Assembly: GCA_963722815.1 (NCBI GenBank)
Contig: CAVROM010000011.1
Span: forward strand, 496,001 to 560,000
Direction of reading: 5' to 3'
Origin: DASQFQ01 sp963722815
GTDB lineage: Bacteria; Actinomycetota; Thermoleophilia; Solirubrobacterales; Solirubrobacteraceae
DNA: 64,000 nt
Part shown: positions 33,284-42,038 of the stretch, piece after piece
Layout of the letters: each line of letters opens with the position of its first letter
How positions within the stretch are numbered: position 1 is the first letter of the stretch
Position numbers and translations under genes: made by a program
The notes under the pieces: model-generated
Told to the model about the DNA's origin: nothing
Database searches by the model: none
The model's input: only the letters and a program-made list of their open reading frames with translations

Positions 33284-34555
33284 TCACGCGATCACCATCG
33301 TGCCACGGGCGGGCGAGAACGTGACGTTGCGGCGCGCGACCTTCTCGGCCGTGGAAGAGGCCGGGCGCAGCGCGCGCCGGCGCACGATCTCGTCGAGCGC
33401 CACGCGCATCTCCATCTCCGCGAACGCCGCGCCGATGCAGCGCCGCACGCCGCCGCCGAACGGGATCCATGCGTAGGTCGCGGGCGCGTCGGCGAGGAAG
33501 CGCTCGGGCCGGAACGCGTACGGCTCGGGGTAGCGGTCGGGTCGCGTGTGGGCGAGCCAGATGGCAGGCGTCACGTCGGTGCCGGGCGGCAGCACGTGGC
33601 CGTTCAGACGCAGCTCCTCGCTCAGCCGCCGGCCCGCCAGCGGCACCACCGGGCGCAGCCGCAGCGACTCGGCGACCACGGCGCGCAGGTAGGCGTCGTC
33701 GTCGCCTTCGGTGAGCTTCTGGAGCACGTGCGGGTGGCGGAGCAGGAGGTCGAACGTCCACGCGAGGCCGGTCGCGGTCGTCTCATGCCCGGCGAGCAGC
33801 AGCGTCATCAGCTGGTCGCGGATCTCGGCGTCGTCCATCGGCTCGCCGTCCTCGAAGCGGGCGGCGATCAGCAGCGACAGGATGTCCTCCCCCGGCTCGG
33901 CGCGCCGCGCCGCGATCTCGGCCGCGAGCAGCGCATCGATCTCCTGCCGCAGCGCTTGGAGGCGCGCGAGCGGGTCCGGCCCGCCGAGGCGCCGCGAGAG
34001 CAGCACGCCGAACTGCAGCCCGGGCGATGACGTCTGCGCCAGCAGCTGCCCGAGCCGCTCGGCGAGCCGTGCACGGTCGGCCGAGTCGGTGACGCCGAAC
34101 ACCGCTTGCAGGATCACCTCGAGCGTGATCGCCTGCATCCGCGGATGCAATGCGAACGGCTCGTCGCTGGGCCAGGTCGAGACCTCGCGCGCGACCACCT
34201 CGCGCACCGTCGCCTCGTACGCCCGCATGCGCGCGCCGTGGAACGGGGGGAGCATCAGCTTGCGGCGCGCGAGGTGCTCGCGGCCCTCGAGCAGCAGCAG
34301 CGAGCGCGAGCCCATGATCGGCTGCAGCGCGAGCGTCCGGCCGGGCGGGAGCGTGTGGCCGGGCACCGTGTAGAGCGCGCGGATCGCCTCCGGGTCGGAG
34401 AGCATGACCATCGGCGACTGGAAGCCGAGGAACGTGATGCTGAACGCGTCGCCGAAGCGCCGCCGGCACGACTCCAGGAACGAGATCGGCCGCAGCAGCC
34501 AGCGCAGGGTCTGCACGAGCGGCGGCTCGGACGGCCCAGGCGGCAGCGCGGTCAT
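33284..34555 (-). CDS. Cytochrome P450
   Basis: 423 aa from ATG 34555. The I-helix oxygen-activation motif AGHETTATG, K-helix ESLRLRP, the PERF segment FRPERFLAD and the heme loop FGGGVRRCIGAAFAEME (Cys about 373) are all intact. MTALPPGPSEPPLVQTLRWL has a proline-rich hinge as in CYP102/110-like or class E P450s. No ferredoxin or reductase gene is adjacent. It diverges from the DNA ligase gene with an 18-bp gap. Confidence 0.95.
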   Translation of the reverse strand: MTALPPGPSEPPLVQTLRWLLRPISFLESCRRRFGDAFSITFLGFQSPMVMLSDPEAIRALYTVPGHTLPPGRTLALQPIMGSRSLLLLEGREHLARRKLMLPPFHGARMRAYEATVREVVAREVSTWPSDEPFALHPRMQAITLEVILQAVFGVTDSADRARLAERLGQLLAQTSSPGLQFGVLLSRRLGGPDPLARLQALRQEIDALLAAEIAARRAEPGEDILSLLIAARFEDGEPMDDAEIRDQLMTLLLAGHETTATGLAWTFDLLLRHPHVLQKLTEGDDDAYLRAVVAESLRLRPVVPLAGRRLSEELRLNGHVLPPGTDVTPAIWLAHTRPDRYPEPYAFRPERFLADAPATYAWIPFGGGVRRCIGAAFAEMEMRVALDEIVRRRALRPASSTAEKVARRNVTFSPARGTMVIA

Positions 34556-34573
34556 GCCGCGTACTCTCGCAGC

Positions 34574-36058
34574 GTGCGCCTGGACGACGTCGCCGCTGCC
34601 TCCGAGACCGTCAGCGCCACGAGCGCGCGCGGCGGCAAGATCGCCGCGCTCGCCGACGCGCTGCGGGTCGCCTCGCCGGAGGAGGCCGCGATCGCGGTCG
34701 CGTTCCTGTCCGGGGAGCTGCGGCAGCGGCAGATCGGGGTCGGATGGGCGGCGCTCCAGGAGCTGCCGGCGCCGGCGGGCGAGCCGTCGCTCGGGCTCGC
34801 CGAGGTCGACGCGGCGTTCGCGCGCATCGGGGCGCTCAGCGGGGCCGGGTCGCAGGCGGCCCGCCGGGCTGCGCTGGCTGAGCTGTTCGCGCGCGCCACC
34901 GAGCGCGAGCAGCGCTTCCTCCGCGCGCTGCTGTCGGGCGGGGTGCGCCAGGGCGCGCTCGAGGGCGTGATGGCCGACGCCGCCGCCAAGGCCGCGGAGG
35001 TCCCGGCCGCCGAGCTGCGCCGCGCGGTGATGCTGCACGGCGACCTCGGGGACGTGGCTGCGACCGCGATGGCCGGCGGCGTGCCCGCGCTGCGCGAGAT
35101 CGGGCTGCAGGTCGGCCGCGGGATCCGCCCGATGCTCGCCTCTCCGGCCGCCGACATCGAGGTCGCCATGGAGAAGCTGAGCCCCGCCGCGGTCGAGTGG
35201 AAGCTCGACGGCATCCGCGCGCAGGTTCACCGCGACGGCAGCGACGTCGCGGTCTTCAGCCGCACGCTCGACGACATCACCGAGCGGGTGCCGGGGATCG
35301 TCGAGGCCGCGCTGGCGCTGCCGGTGCGCAGCGTCGTGCTCGACGGCGAGGCGATCGCGCTGCGCGACGACGGCCGGCCGCACGCGTTCCAGGACACCGC
35401 GAGCCGCGGCCACCGGCTGCAGGCGCTGTACTTCGACGTGCTCCACCTCGACGGCGAGGACGTGCTCGACGAGCCCGGCGCCGCGCGCGCCGAGCGGCTC
35501 GCCGCGGTGGTGCCCGAGGCGCTGCGCGTCCCCCGCCTCGTCGCCGCCGATGCCGAGGCCGCCGGCGCCGTGCTCGACGAGGCGCTCGCGATGGGCCACG
35601 AGGGCGTGATCGTGAAGTCGCTCGACGCGCCCTACGCCGCCGGCCGCCGCGGCGCCGGCTGGCTGAAGGTCAAGCCGGTGCACACGCTCGACCTCGTCAT
35701 CCTCGCCGCCGAGTGGGGCCACGGCCGCCGCCGCGGCTGGCTCTCCAACCTCCACCTCGGCGCCCGCCACGACACCGAGCCGGGGCAGTTCGTGATGCTC
35801 GGCAAGACGTTCAAGGGGCTCACCGACAGGATGCTCCAGTGGCAGACCGAGGCGCTGCTCGCGCTCGCCACCGACCGCGGCGACTGGGTCGTCCACGTCC
35901 GCCCCGAGCTTGTCGTCGAGATCGCGTTCGACGGGATCCAGCGCAGTACGCGCTACCCGGGCGGCGTCGCCCTGCGCTTCGCGCGTGTGCTCCGCCACCG
36001 CCCCGACAAGCGTGCCGACGAGGCCGACACGCTCGCGTCGGTGCTGGCGGTCGGCTGA
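34574..36058 (+). CDS. ATP-dependent DNA ligase (LigB type)
   Basis: 494 aa from GTG 34574. The N-terminal DNA-binding domain (about 1-180) is followed by the nucleotidyltransferase motif I VEWKLDGIRAQVH (Lys about 210). RTLDDITERVPGI, VVLDGEAIAL (motif III), LQALYFDVLHLDGED, EGVIVKSLDAPYAAGRRGAGWLKVKP (motifs IV-V) and an OB-fold end (MLGKTFKGLTD, GIQRSTRYPGGVALRF) follow. It seals nicks using ATP, as an accessory to NAD-dependent LigA. The stop is at once followed by repeat copy E. Confidence 0.93.
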   Translation: MRLDDVAAASETVSATSARGGKIAALADALRVASPEEAAIAVAFLSGELRQRQIGVGWAALQELPAPAGEPSLGLAEVDAAFARIGALSGAGSQAARRAALAELFARATEREQRFLRALLSGGVRQGALEGVMADAAAKAAEVPAAELRRAVMLHGDLGDVAATAMAGGVPALREIGLQVGRGIRPMLASPAADIEVAMEKLSPAAVEWKLDGIRAQVHRDGSDVAVFSRTLDDITERVPGIVEAALALPVRSVVLDGEAIALRDDGRPHAFQDTASRGHRLQALYFDVLHLDGEDVLDEPGAARAERLAAVVPEALRVPRLVAADAEAAGAVLDEALAMGHEGVIVKSLDAPYAAGRRGAGWLKVKPVHTLDLVILAAEWGHGRRRGWLSNLHLGARHDTEPGQFVMLGKTFKGLTDRMLQWQTEALLALATDRGDWVVHVRPELVVEIAFDGIQRSTRYPGGVALRFARVLRHRPDKRADEADTLASVLAVG

Positions 36059-36096
36059 GCGCCGAGCCAGGCACCTTGGTGCCCAGCGGGGGCTAG
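36059..36096. repeat. Gene-end hairpin repeat, copy E (adjacent to the IS)
   Basis: In reverse orientation: CCCCCGCTGGGCACC AA GGTGCCTGGCTCGGCGC. GGGCACC pairs with GGTGCC. Its outer CTAG, found beside CCCCCGC in copies B and D too, is at 36093-36096, exactly where the IS begins; a second CTAG (37066-37069) flanks the other end of the IS. Confidence 0.8.
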
Positions 36097-37065
36097 ATGG
36101 TTGATGCGTAATTAGCGGCCGTGGGCGGCGAAGGCTCGGGGTGGTTGGCTGGTGAGCTGGTTGTGGGTGATGCCGGCGGCGAGCGTGAGCAGTCGGAGGC
36201 CGATGCGGGCGCCGAGCCCGGTGAGGGTGCGGGCGCCGTGGTGTTCGAGGCCGAGTTGGCCTTTGCAGGTCCAGAACGTCGATTCGATCCATTGGCGGAC
36301 GGCGCCGAGGCTGCCGTGGCGGCGTGGTTCGTCTTTGCGGTCGGGGCGCCGGAATGTGGCGCCGTGGTCGGCCATGAGGGCTTCGAATTCGCGGCCGGAG
36401 AAGTTCTTGTCGGCGATCACGACATGCCCGGCGACGGGGACGCGGTCGAGCATTTCGGTGGCGACGATCCGTTCGCCGATGTTCGCGCCGGCCAGTTCCC
36501 AGCCGATCGGCATCCCGTCGCTGCTGGCTGATCAGGTAGAGCCGAAAGCCCCAGAACCAGCGGCTGTGGCTGCGGCAGTAGCCGTAGCCGGCGTCCCGGC
36601 GAACTCCGAGCGGCGCGCCGTCTCGCGCGATTGGCCGCACGGCACCGGCGTGGAATCCAGCAGCCGGATCCGGTCACAAAAGCTCGGTGAGACGTAGGCC
36701 AGATAGCTGATGCAGCGCCCGATCTCTGGCGCCAGGCCCTAAGCCGGCGGTTATAGCCCGACTGATCAATGAACCGCGGAAACAGATGCCCCAGCCGCGA
36801 GCGCGCGAGCGCGAGGAACTGCCGATCGTTGGGCATCCCCAGCAGCACCTGCGCGACCGCCAGGCAAATCAGCTCGGCGTCACTGAGCTTTGGCGGACGC
36901 CCCGGCCCGCGATGGCGCGGGCCGAGAAAGTCATCGATCTGGACATAGAGTCCGACGATGAGGGCGTTGAGAAAAGGCGGGCATTCGCGACCTCCGAGTC
37001 GACGGTGCTTGAACATCGCCAACTTCGGCGCCCTCAACCCATCTCAGCTATTTCGCATCAACCAT
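36097..37065 (-). mobile_element. IS982-like insertion sequence (969 bp)
   Basis: The ends are ATGGTTGATGCGTAATTAGC (left) and, read inward from the right, ATGGTTGATGCGAAATAGC. They are inverted repeats identical over the first 12 bp. Both ends are flanked by CTAG, either a 4-bp target duplication or part of the inverted repeat, since CTAG is its own complement. The interior carries one transposase in three or four frames. Target: the CTAG of hairpin repeat E, between the ligase and ArsR genes. Confidence 0.8.
36112..37016 (-). pseudogene. IS982-family transposase, frameshifted
   Basis: ATG 37016 begins MFKHRRLGGRECPPF; ALIVGLYVQIDDFL, RPPKLSDAELICLAVAQVLLG and RFIDQSGYNRRLRA are IS982 hallmarks. 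The frame then changes near 36745, near 36600 and near 36530, giving SYLAYVSPSFCDRIRLLDSTPVPCG (first DDE Asp, D in LLDSTP), GYGYCRSHSRWFWGFRLYL, then VVIADKNFSGREFEAL (second Asp), RPDRKDEPRRHGSLGAVRQWIESTFWT (Glu) and the end at TAA 36114-36112. The DDE triad residues survive, but as read no functional transposase is made. Confidence 0.82.
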
Positions 37066-37407
37066 CTAGGCCGCCGCGCCCACGAGCGGCTGATCCCCGG
37101 CGGCCTGGAGGATCGTCGCGAGCAGGCCCGGGAAGCGGGCCTCGAGGTCGTCCTCGCGCAGCGTGTTGACGCGCTTGGTGCCCTCCTGGCGCTGCCGGAT
37201 GACGCCGGCCTCGCGCAGGATCTTGAAGTGGTGCGTGCAGGTCGACTTCGTGACCGGCACGTTGAAGCTGCCGCAGCTGCGGCCCTCGAGCTCGCCGGCC
37301 AGCCCGCGGACCATCAGGAGGCGGACGGGATCGCTGAGGGCGTGAAGGACGGCCGCGAGCTCGATCTCGTCGCGGCTGGGGTGGGCGATCGTTTCGGGGT
37401 TCGGCAT
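37066..37407 (-). CDS. ArsR-family transcriptional repressor
   Basis: 113 aa from ATG 37407. The winged helix is clear: LAAVLHALSDPVRLLMVRGLAGE, SCGSFNVPVTKSTCTHHFKILREAGVIRQRQEGTKRVNTL. A single Cys in SCGSF and one in STCTHH could sense metal or oxidant, but the classical metal site is absent. It faces a drug-efflux MFS gene across an 82-bp gap with two matching palindromes, so it most likely represses both genes. Its TAG stop lies in the CTAG bordering the IS. Confidence 0.9.
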   Translation of the reverse strand: MPNPETIAHPSRDEIELAAVLHALSDPVRLLMVRGLAGELEGRSCGSFNVPVTKSTCTHHFKILREAGVIRQRQEGTKRVNTLREDDLEARFPGLLATILQAAGDQPLVGAAA

Positions 37408-37428
37408 TTCGCCTGCTCTTCGGGGTCT

Positions 37429-37475
37429 TGTACGACGATCGTCGTACATTTGCTAGCGTACGACGAACATCGTAC
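37429..37475. promoter_or_regulatory. Double operator of the ArsR/MFS divergon
   Basis: Site 1 is TGTACGACGATCGTCGTACA (37429-37448), a perfect 20-bp palindrome. Site 2 is GTACGACGAACATCGTAC (37458-37475). Both fit GTACGA-N6-TCGTAC, with centres 28 bp apart. They lie between the ArsR start (37407) and the MFS start (37490). Confidence 0.8.
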
Positions 37476-37489
37476 AACGAAGGACCGGT

Positions 37490-38985
37490 ATGACCGACTC
37501 GCAGACGACACGCCCCGCTGGAAGCACCACGACCGACGCCCGCTGGCTGGCGCTGGTCGTGCTGTGCGCCGGCTTGATGATGATCATCCTCGACGCCACG
37601 ATCGTGAATGTGGCGCTGCCGTCGATCCAGGCGGACCTCGGCTTCACGCAGTCGACCCTCGCGTGGGTCGTCAACGCGTACCTGATCGCCTTCGGCGGCC
37701 TGCTGCTGCTGGCCGGGCGGCTCGGCGACCTGATCGGGCGCCGGCGCGTGTTCCTGTTCGGCCTCGCCCTCTTCACCGCCGCGTCGCTGCTCTGCGGCTT
37801 CGCCTCGAGCCAGGGGCTGCTGGTCGGCGCGCGCTTCATCCAGGGCATCGGCGGCGCGCTGACCTCCGCCGTGATCCTCGGCATGATCGTGACGATGTTC
37901 CCCGAGCCGCGCGAGCAGGCCAAGGCGATCGGCATCTACAGCTTCGTGGCCTCCGCCGGCGCCTCGATCGGCCTGCTGGCCGGGGGCGTGCTGACCCAGG
38001 CGATCAGCTGGCACTGGATCTTCTTCGTCAACGTCCCGATCGGCGTCGTGACCGCGCTGCTGGCGCTGCGGCTGCTCGAGCGACGACAAGGGCCTCGGCC
38101 TCGACAAGGGCGCCGACGTCCTCGGCGCGCTGCTCGTCGACCGCGTCGGTCATGCTCGGCGTCTACACGGTCGTCAAGGTCGGCGAGCACGGCTGGGCGC
38201 TCGGTCGCAACGCTCGCGTTCGGCGCCGCGTCGCTCGCGCTGCTGGCGGGGTTCCTGATGCGCGAGACGCGCGCCGCGACGCCGATGATCCCCCTGCGCG
38301 TGTTCCGCTCTCGCAACGTCTCGGGCGCGAACGCGACGATCGTGCTGATGGTGGCCGGGATGTTCGGGATGTTCTTCCTCGGCGTCCTCTACCTGCAGCG
38401 GGTCCTCGGCTTCGACGCGATCCAGACCGGCCTCGCCTTCCTGCCCGTCTCGACGGTCGATCGGCGTGATGTCGCTGCGGCGTCTCGGCGCGGCTGAACC
38501 TGCGCTTCGGCGCCGCGCGCGACGCTGCTCCCGGGCTCGTCCTGGTGGCGGTGGCGCTGGCCTACTTCTCCCGCGCGCCGGTGGACGGCGACTACGTGAC
38601 CGACGTGCTGCCGGTCGTGGTCCTGCTCGGAGCCGGCGCCGGGCTCGGCGTTCCCCGCGCTGATGACGATCTCGATGTCCGGCGTGACTGCCGCACGACG
38701 CGGGCCTGGCCTCCGGCGTGGTCAACACGACGCATGCAGGTCGGCGGCGCCTTCGGCCTCGCGGTGCTCGCGACGCTCGCGAGCGACCGCACCGAGACGC
38801 TGCGCAGCCACGGCGACTCGGCCGCGCAAGCGGCGACCGGCGGCTACCAGCTGGCGTTCCTCGTCGCCGCCGGGCTCGTCGGCGCCGCGATCCTGCTCGC
38901 CACGTTCGTGCTGCGCTCGGATCCCCCGGTGCGGGAGCAGGCGCGCGCCTCGGCGCGCAGGAGCCGGCGTTCGAGAGCGCGCTGA
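37490..38985 (+). pseudogene. DHA2-type MFS drug efflux transporter, several frameshifts
   Basis: ATG 37490 begins MTDSQTTRPAG; the first helices are textbook DHA2 (EmrB/QacA): LDATIVNVALPSIQADLGF (motif D1), YLIAFGGLLLLAGRLGDLIGRRRVF (motif A), ARFIQGIGGALTSA, GIYSFVASAGASIGLLAGG (motif C). The frame is lost near 38085, and pieces such as VMLGVYTVVKVGEHGWALGR, LAFGAASLALLAGFLMRE, MFFLGVLYLQRVLGFDAIQTGLAFLP and QVGGAFGLAVLATLASDRT then appear in alternating frames to 38985. At least five single-base changes are needed. Regulated by the adjacent ArsR through the double operator (inference). Confidence 0.8.
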
Positions 38986-38991
38986 GCCCCG

Positions 38992-39383
38992 CTAGCCGTA
39001 GGCGATGAACTCGAGCAGGCTCCCGTCGGGGTCGCGGAAGTAGACGCTGCGGCCCGCCCGCCCGCGCCGTTGCGCTCGACGGGGCCGAGCTCGATCGTCA
39101 CCCCGCAAGCCTCGAGATGCGCGACGGCGTCCTCGATCGGCCCGTCCCAGGCGAAGCAGAGGTCGCTGTTGCCCGGCTGCACGGGCAGCCGCGCCACCGG
39201 TTCGGGCGAGAGGCCGGGCCCGTGCAGGTTGAGCTGCTGGGCGCCGAAGCGGTAGGCCGTACGGCCGTCGCTCTGGACGAGCTCGGCGCCGACGACGTCG
39301 CGATAGAAGGCGTTCGACACCTCCCAGTAGGAGACGTGGATAACGCAGTGGTCGAGGCGCACCGGCAGGGCCATCGACCCCAT
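38992..39383 (-). CDS. VOC (glyoxalase/bleomycin-resistance) protein, one frameshift
   Basis: ATG 39383 (or 39374) gives MALPVRLDHCVIHVSYWEVSNAFYRDVVGAELV. LDHCVIHV provides the metal His; GNSDLCFAWDGPIEDAVAHLEACGVTIELGPVERNGAGG follows. Near 39065 the frame changes and GRSVYFRDPDGSLLEFIAYG ends at 38992, restoring the metal Glu in LLEFIAYG. About 130 aa. Relatives include virulence-type VOC proteins with no defined substrate. Confidence 0.8.
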
Positions 39384-39409
39384 CGTCGCCCACCTGCGCC
39401 GGTTGCGCC

Positions 39410-39996
39410 GTGCCGACGGCGACGGTGACGGAAGCGGATGCGGAGCACGTCGTCGAGCTGTTCTCGCTGGCGTTCTACGACGACCCAGCGTGGAGCCGGG
39501 CGTTCCCGGATCCCGACGCCCGGATGGAGCAGTACCGGGCCTGGTGGGACCTCTTCGTGCGCAGCGCGATCCCGTACGGATGGACGCGGATGACCGAGGA
39601 CGGCGGAGCGGCCGCGCTCTGGATCCCGGCCGGCGAGCCCGAGCTCAGGGCGGAGGACGAGGCGAAGGTCGAGCCGCTGCTGCGCGAGCTCGTCGGCCCG
39701 CACGCCGACGACGTGCTGACGCTGCTCGAGCGCTTCGAGGCGCACCACCCTCACGACAGGCCGCACCACTACCTCAGCCTGCTCGGAACGCATCCCGACC
39801 ACCGCGGCCAGGGCAAGGGCATGGCGCTGCTCGCCGACGGCCTCGCGCAGCTCGACGAGCTCGGCATGCCCGCCTACCTCGAGTCGAGCAACCGCGCCAA
39901 CGACCGCCGCTACAGCGGCCGGCTTCGAGCTCATCGGAGGTTCGCGGCGCCGGGCGGCGGATCGACGCTCGGCTCGATGTGGCGCGACCCGGTTGA
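39410..39996 (+). pseudogene. GNAT acetyltransferase with a damaged 3' end
   Basis: GTG 39410 gives a good GNAT of about 195 aa: TEADAEHVVELFSLAFYDDPAWSRAFPDPDAR at the start and HYLSLLGTHPDHRGQGKGMALLADGLAQLDELGMPAYLESSN with the acetyl-CoA loop. After NDRRYSG the expected GFELIG..EVRGAG..GGSTLGSMWRDP is spread over three frames within about 60 bp. As read, the frame runs on through the next promoter into the collagen-like gene; I treat that apparent fusion as an artefact. Confidence 0.72.
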
Positions 39997-40179
39997 CTTT
40001 GTGTCAGTTAGTACGGCTTGTCTTTCCCTCTCCACACTGGTTGGGTCAGACAACACACTGACTCTTGTACAAAGGCTTCAAGCCGACACAAAGACGTCGT
40101 GTGAAGGCTCCCGACCCTCTGGCAGTGGCGGCGCCCCTGCGGCCCTCAGCGACTCTCGTCTCTATCCAGAGGGGATCCC

Positions 40180-40789
40180 ATGGAACCCGAAGTTGCACCG
40201 TCCGAGCCCCGCGCTCGTCGTGTCGGTCATCGCGTTGACCGTGGCACTCGGCGGCACGAGCTACGCCGCGATCGTGCTCCCAGCGAACAGCGTCGGCACG
40301 AGGCAGATCAAGAAGAACGCCGTCACCACCGCCAAGGTGAAGAACGGCGCGTTGCGGAACGCGGACTTCGGCGCTGGGCAGCTTCCCGCCGGGGCCACCG
40401 GAGCCCAGGGCGCCGCCGGCGCCACCGGCACCGCAGGGGCCATGGGTCCGAGAGGACTCAAAGGCGACAAGGGTGACAAGGGGGACGCGGGCACGAACGG
40501 CACCGGCGGCCTCCCCGACGTGATCGTCCGCGAGTCGGCACCCACACCGGTGGCTGCCTCGGGGATCGTTTCCGTAAGCGTGCCCTGCCATGCCGGTGAG
40601 CGTGCGACCGGCGGCGGCTACGACGCCAGCGGCAACGGAGAGTTCGGAACGGTTGCTCTGGACAGCCACCCGACCGCCAGCGCAGCGGTCCCGAACGGGT
40701 GGGCGGTGAAGGTGAACAACGTCACCACCCTTGCCGGCGACCCGCAGCCGAGCATGATCGTGGCCAAGGTGATCTGCGCCGCTCCGTAG
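40180..40789 (+). CDS. Secreted collagen-like (Gly-X-Y) protein, one frameshift near the start
   Basis: ATG 40180 follows CAGAGGGGAT (good RBS). One base too many in ACCC near 40187 breaks the frame; with it removed the start reads MEPKLHRPSPALVVSVIAL. TVALGGTSYAA ends a signal/anchor helix, followed by LPANSVGTRQIKKNAVTTAKVKNGALRNADFG, a repeat style I associate with Thermoleophilia. About 13 collagen-like triplets come next (GATGAQGAAGATG.., GPRGLKGDKGDKGDAG). A beta-rich C-terminal domain contains two of its three Cys (SVPCHAGERATGGGYDASG and VICAAP). The upstream 180 bp are AT-richer than the surroundings. Likely a surface or extracellular protein. Confidence 0.75.
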
Positions 40790-40868
40790 GCCGGCGACCG
40801 ACCGCGCGTGGGCCGGGTATCGCACCCGGCCCACGTCGCGAGCGGGACTCCCCGCGTCGCCACACCGC

Positions 40869-41326
40869 TCAACGGCCGGTCGGCAGACCGCTGAGCAGCA
40901 CGTCCGCGAGGCGCTCCGGCGGTCGGTCGTCTCGAGGACGAGATCGGCGGAGCGGCGCAGCAGCGGCTCGACCTCCGCGAGGTCGGCGAGGACCTGCTCC
41001 TGCTCCGCAGGGCTCCGGCCGTAGCGGTTGCCGGTGCGCGTCCGGAGGCGCTCGAGCAGGACGTCGACCGGCGCGGTCAGCATCACCCGGTAGTCGAACG
41101 GCAGCGTCGCCTGCTCGTCGGAGCAGCCGGCGAAGAAGAGGTGGCCGTCGCCCTGCTCGCCCAGCAGCGCGGCGACCCGCTCCGCGCGCCAGCCCCACCG
41201 ACCGTCGGCGCGCGGCTCGCTGAAGCCGTCCTCGTCGGCGTCGAACGCCCGCAGCCCCCGCCGCCGGAGCTCGTGCACCAGCGCCGACTTCCCCGCCCCG
41301 GACATGCCGGTGATCAAGACCCGCAT
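40869..41326 (-). CDS. Small P-loop nucleotide kinase-like protein, one frameshift
   Basis: ATG 41326 gives MRVLITGMSGAGKSALVHELRRRGLRAFDADEDG with Walker A GMSGAGKS. LFFAGCSDEQATLPFDYRVMLTAPVDVLLERLRTR and RSADLVLETT resemble shikimate/adenylate kinase-like P-loop proteins that use a CMP/LID layout. The frame changes near 40920 and the expected end RPPERLADVLLSGLPTGR stops at 40869. About 152 aa. The substrate is unknown. Confidence 0.72.
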
Positions 41327-41361
41327 CCGACCGAGTATCGACCTCCGCTAGCGTTTCTTCC

Positions 41362-42038
41362 ATGCGCGCCACCGCCGCGCAGGAGCCGCTCGCGCTGATC
41401 CGCCGCCTCTACGACGCGTGGAACAGTGGCGATGTCGCGACGGCCGCCGAGGTGCTCGCGCCCGACGTGCGCTGGGACACGTTCGGGGCCGCGAAGGCGA
41501 ACACGATGCAGCAGACGCTGGCGGGCGGCTCCGGCGGGACCTGGCACCTGACCGCGGTGTCGATCGACCTGCTCGTCGGGATCGAGGAGCACGTGCTCGC
41601 GTTCAGCCGCCGCAGCGGCGCGCGCCCGAGCGGATCGAGATCTGGACGCTGCACGGCGGCCGCGCCACGCACTACCGCGGCTATCCGCTCGACGAGGGGC
41701 TGGCGGTGCTGAGCGAGACGACCCGCAGCCGCAAGCTCGAGCTGCTGTGCCGCGCGATGCTCGCCTTCAACCGCGGCGACAAGGCGGGCTGGGTCGGCAT
41801 CTTCACCGGCGACGGGCGCGCCTTCGCCCAGCGGCTCGAGGGCACGCGGCTCGACGACGTCGAGGTGCGCGGCGAGACGTTCGACGCGCTCGTGGTCTCG
41901 GCGGCGTACCACCTCGGCGGCCGCGACACCCCCGTCAACCTCGTGCTCACCTACGCGGGCGAGCGCGTGTGCCGCGTCGAGCCGTACCCGACGCCTGCCG
42001 ACGCGCTCGACGCCGCGGCTCGCTGGAGCCCTGGCTAG
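41362..42038 (+). CDS. SnoaL-like (NTF2 fold) double-domain protein, one frameshift
   Basis: ATG 41362 starts MRATAAQEPLALIRRLYDAWNSGDVATAAEVLAPDVRW, a SnoaL-like start. Near 41625 the frame changes, and RIEIWTLHGGRATHYRGYPLDEGLAVL continues. A second NTF2-like half follows (LCRAMLAFNRGDKAGWVGIFTGDGRAFA, VVSAAYHLGGRDTPVNLVLTYAG) to 42038. About 225 aa. Such folds serve as cyclases, isomerases or binding proteins; the role is unknown. It ends in a CTAG apparently shared with the convergent hydrolase. Confidence 0.68.

Noticed and set aside
33284..36640. Apparent 1,118-aa minus-strand protein joining transposase, antisense of the ligase, and P450
   Set aside because: The middle is the shadow of the intact DNA ligase. 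The true P450 starts at ATG 34555 and the transposase piece belongs to the IS.
39410..40789. GNAT-collagen fusion protein of 459 aa
   Set aside because: The frame crosses an obvious promoter region, the GNAT end is spread over three frames, and a proper RBS-ATG for the collagen-like gene lies at 40180.
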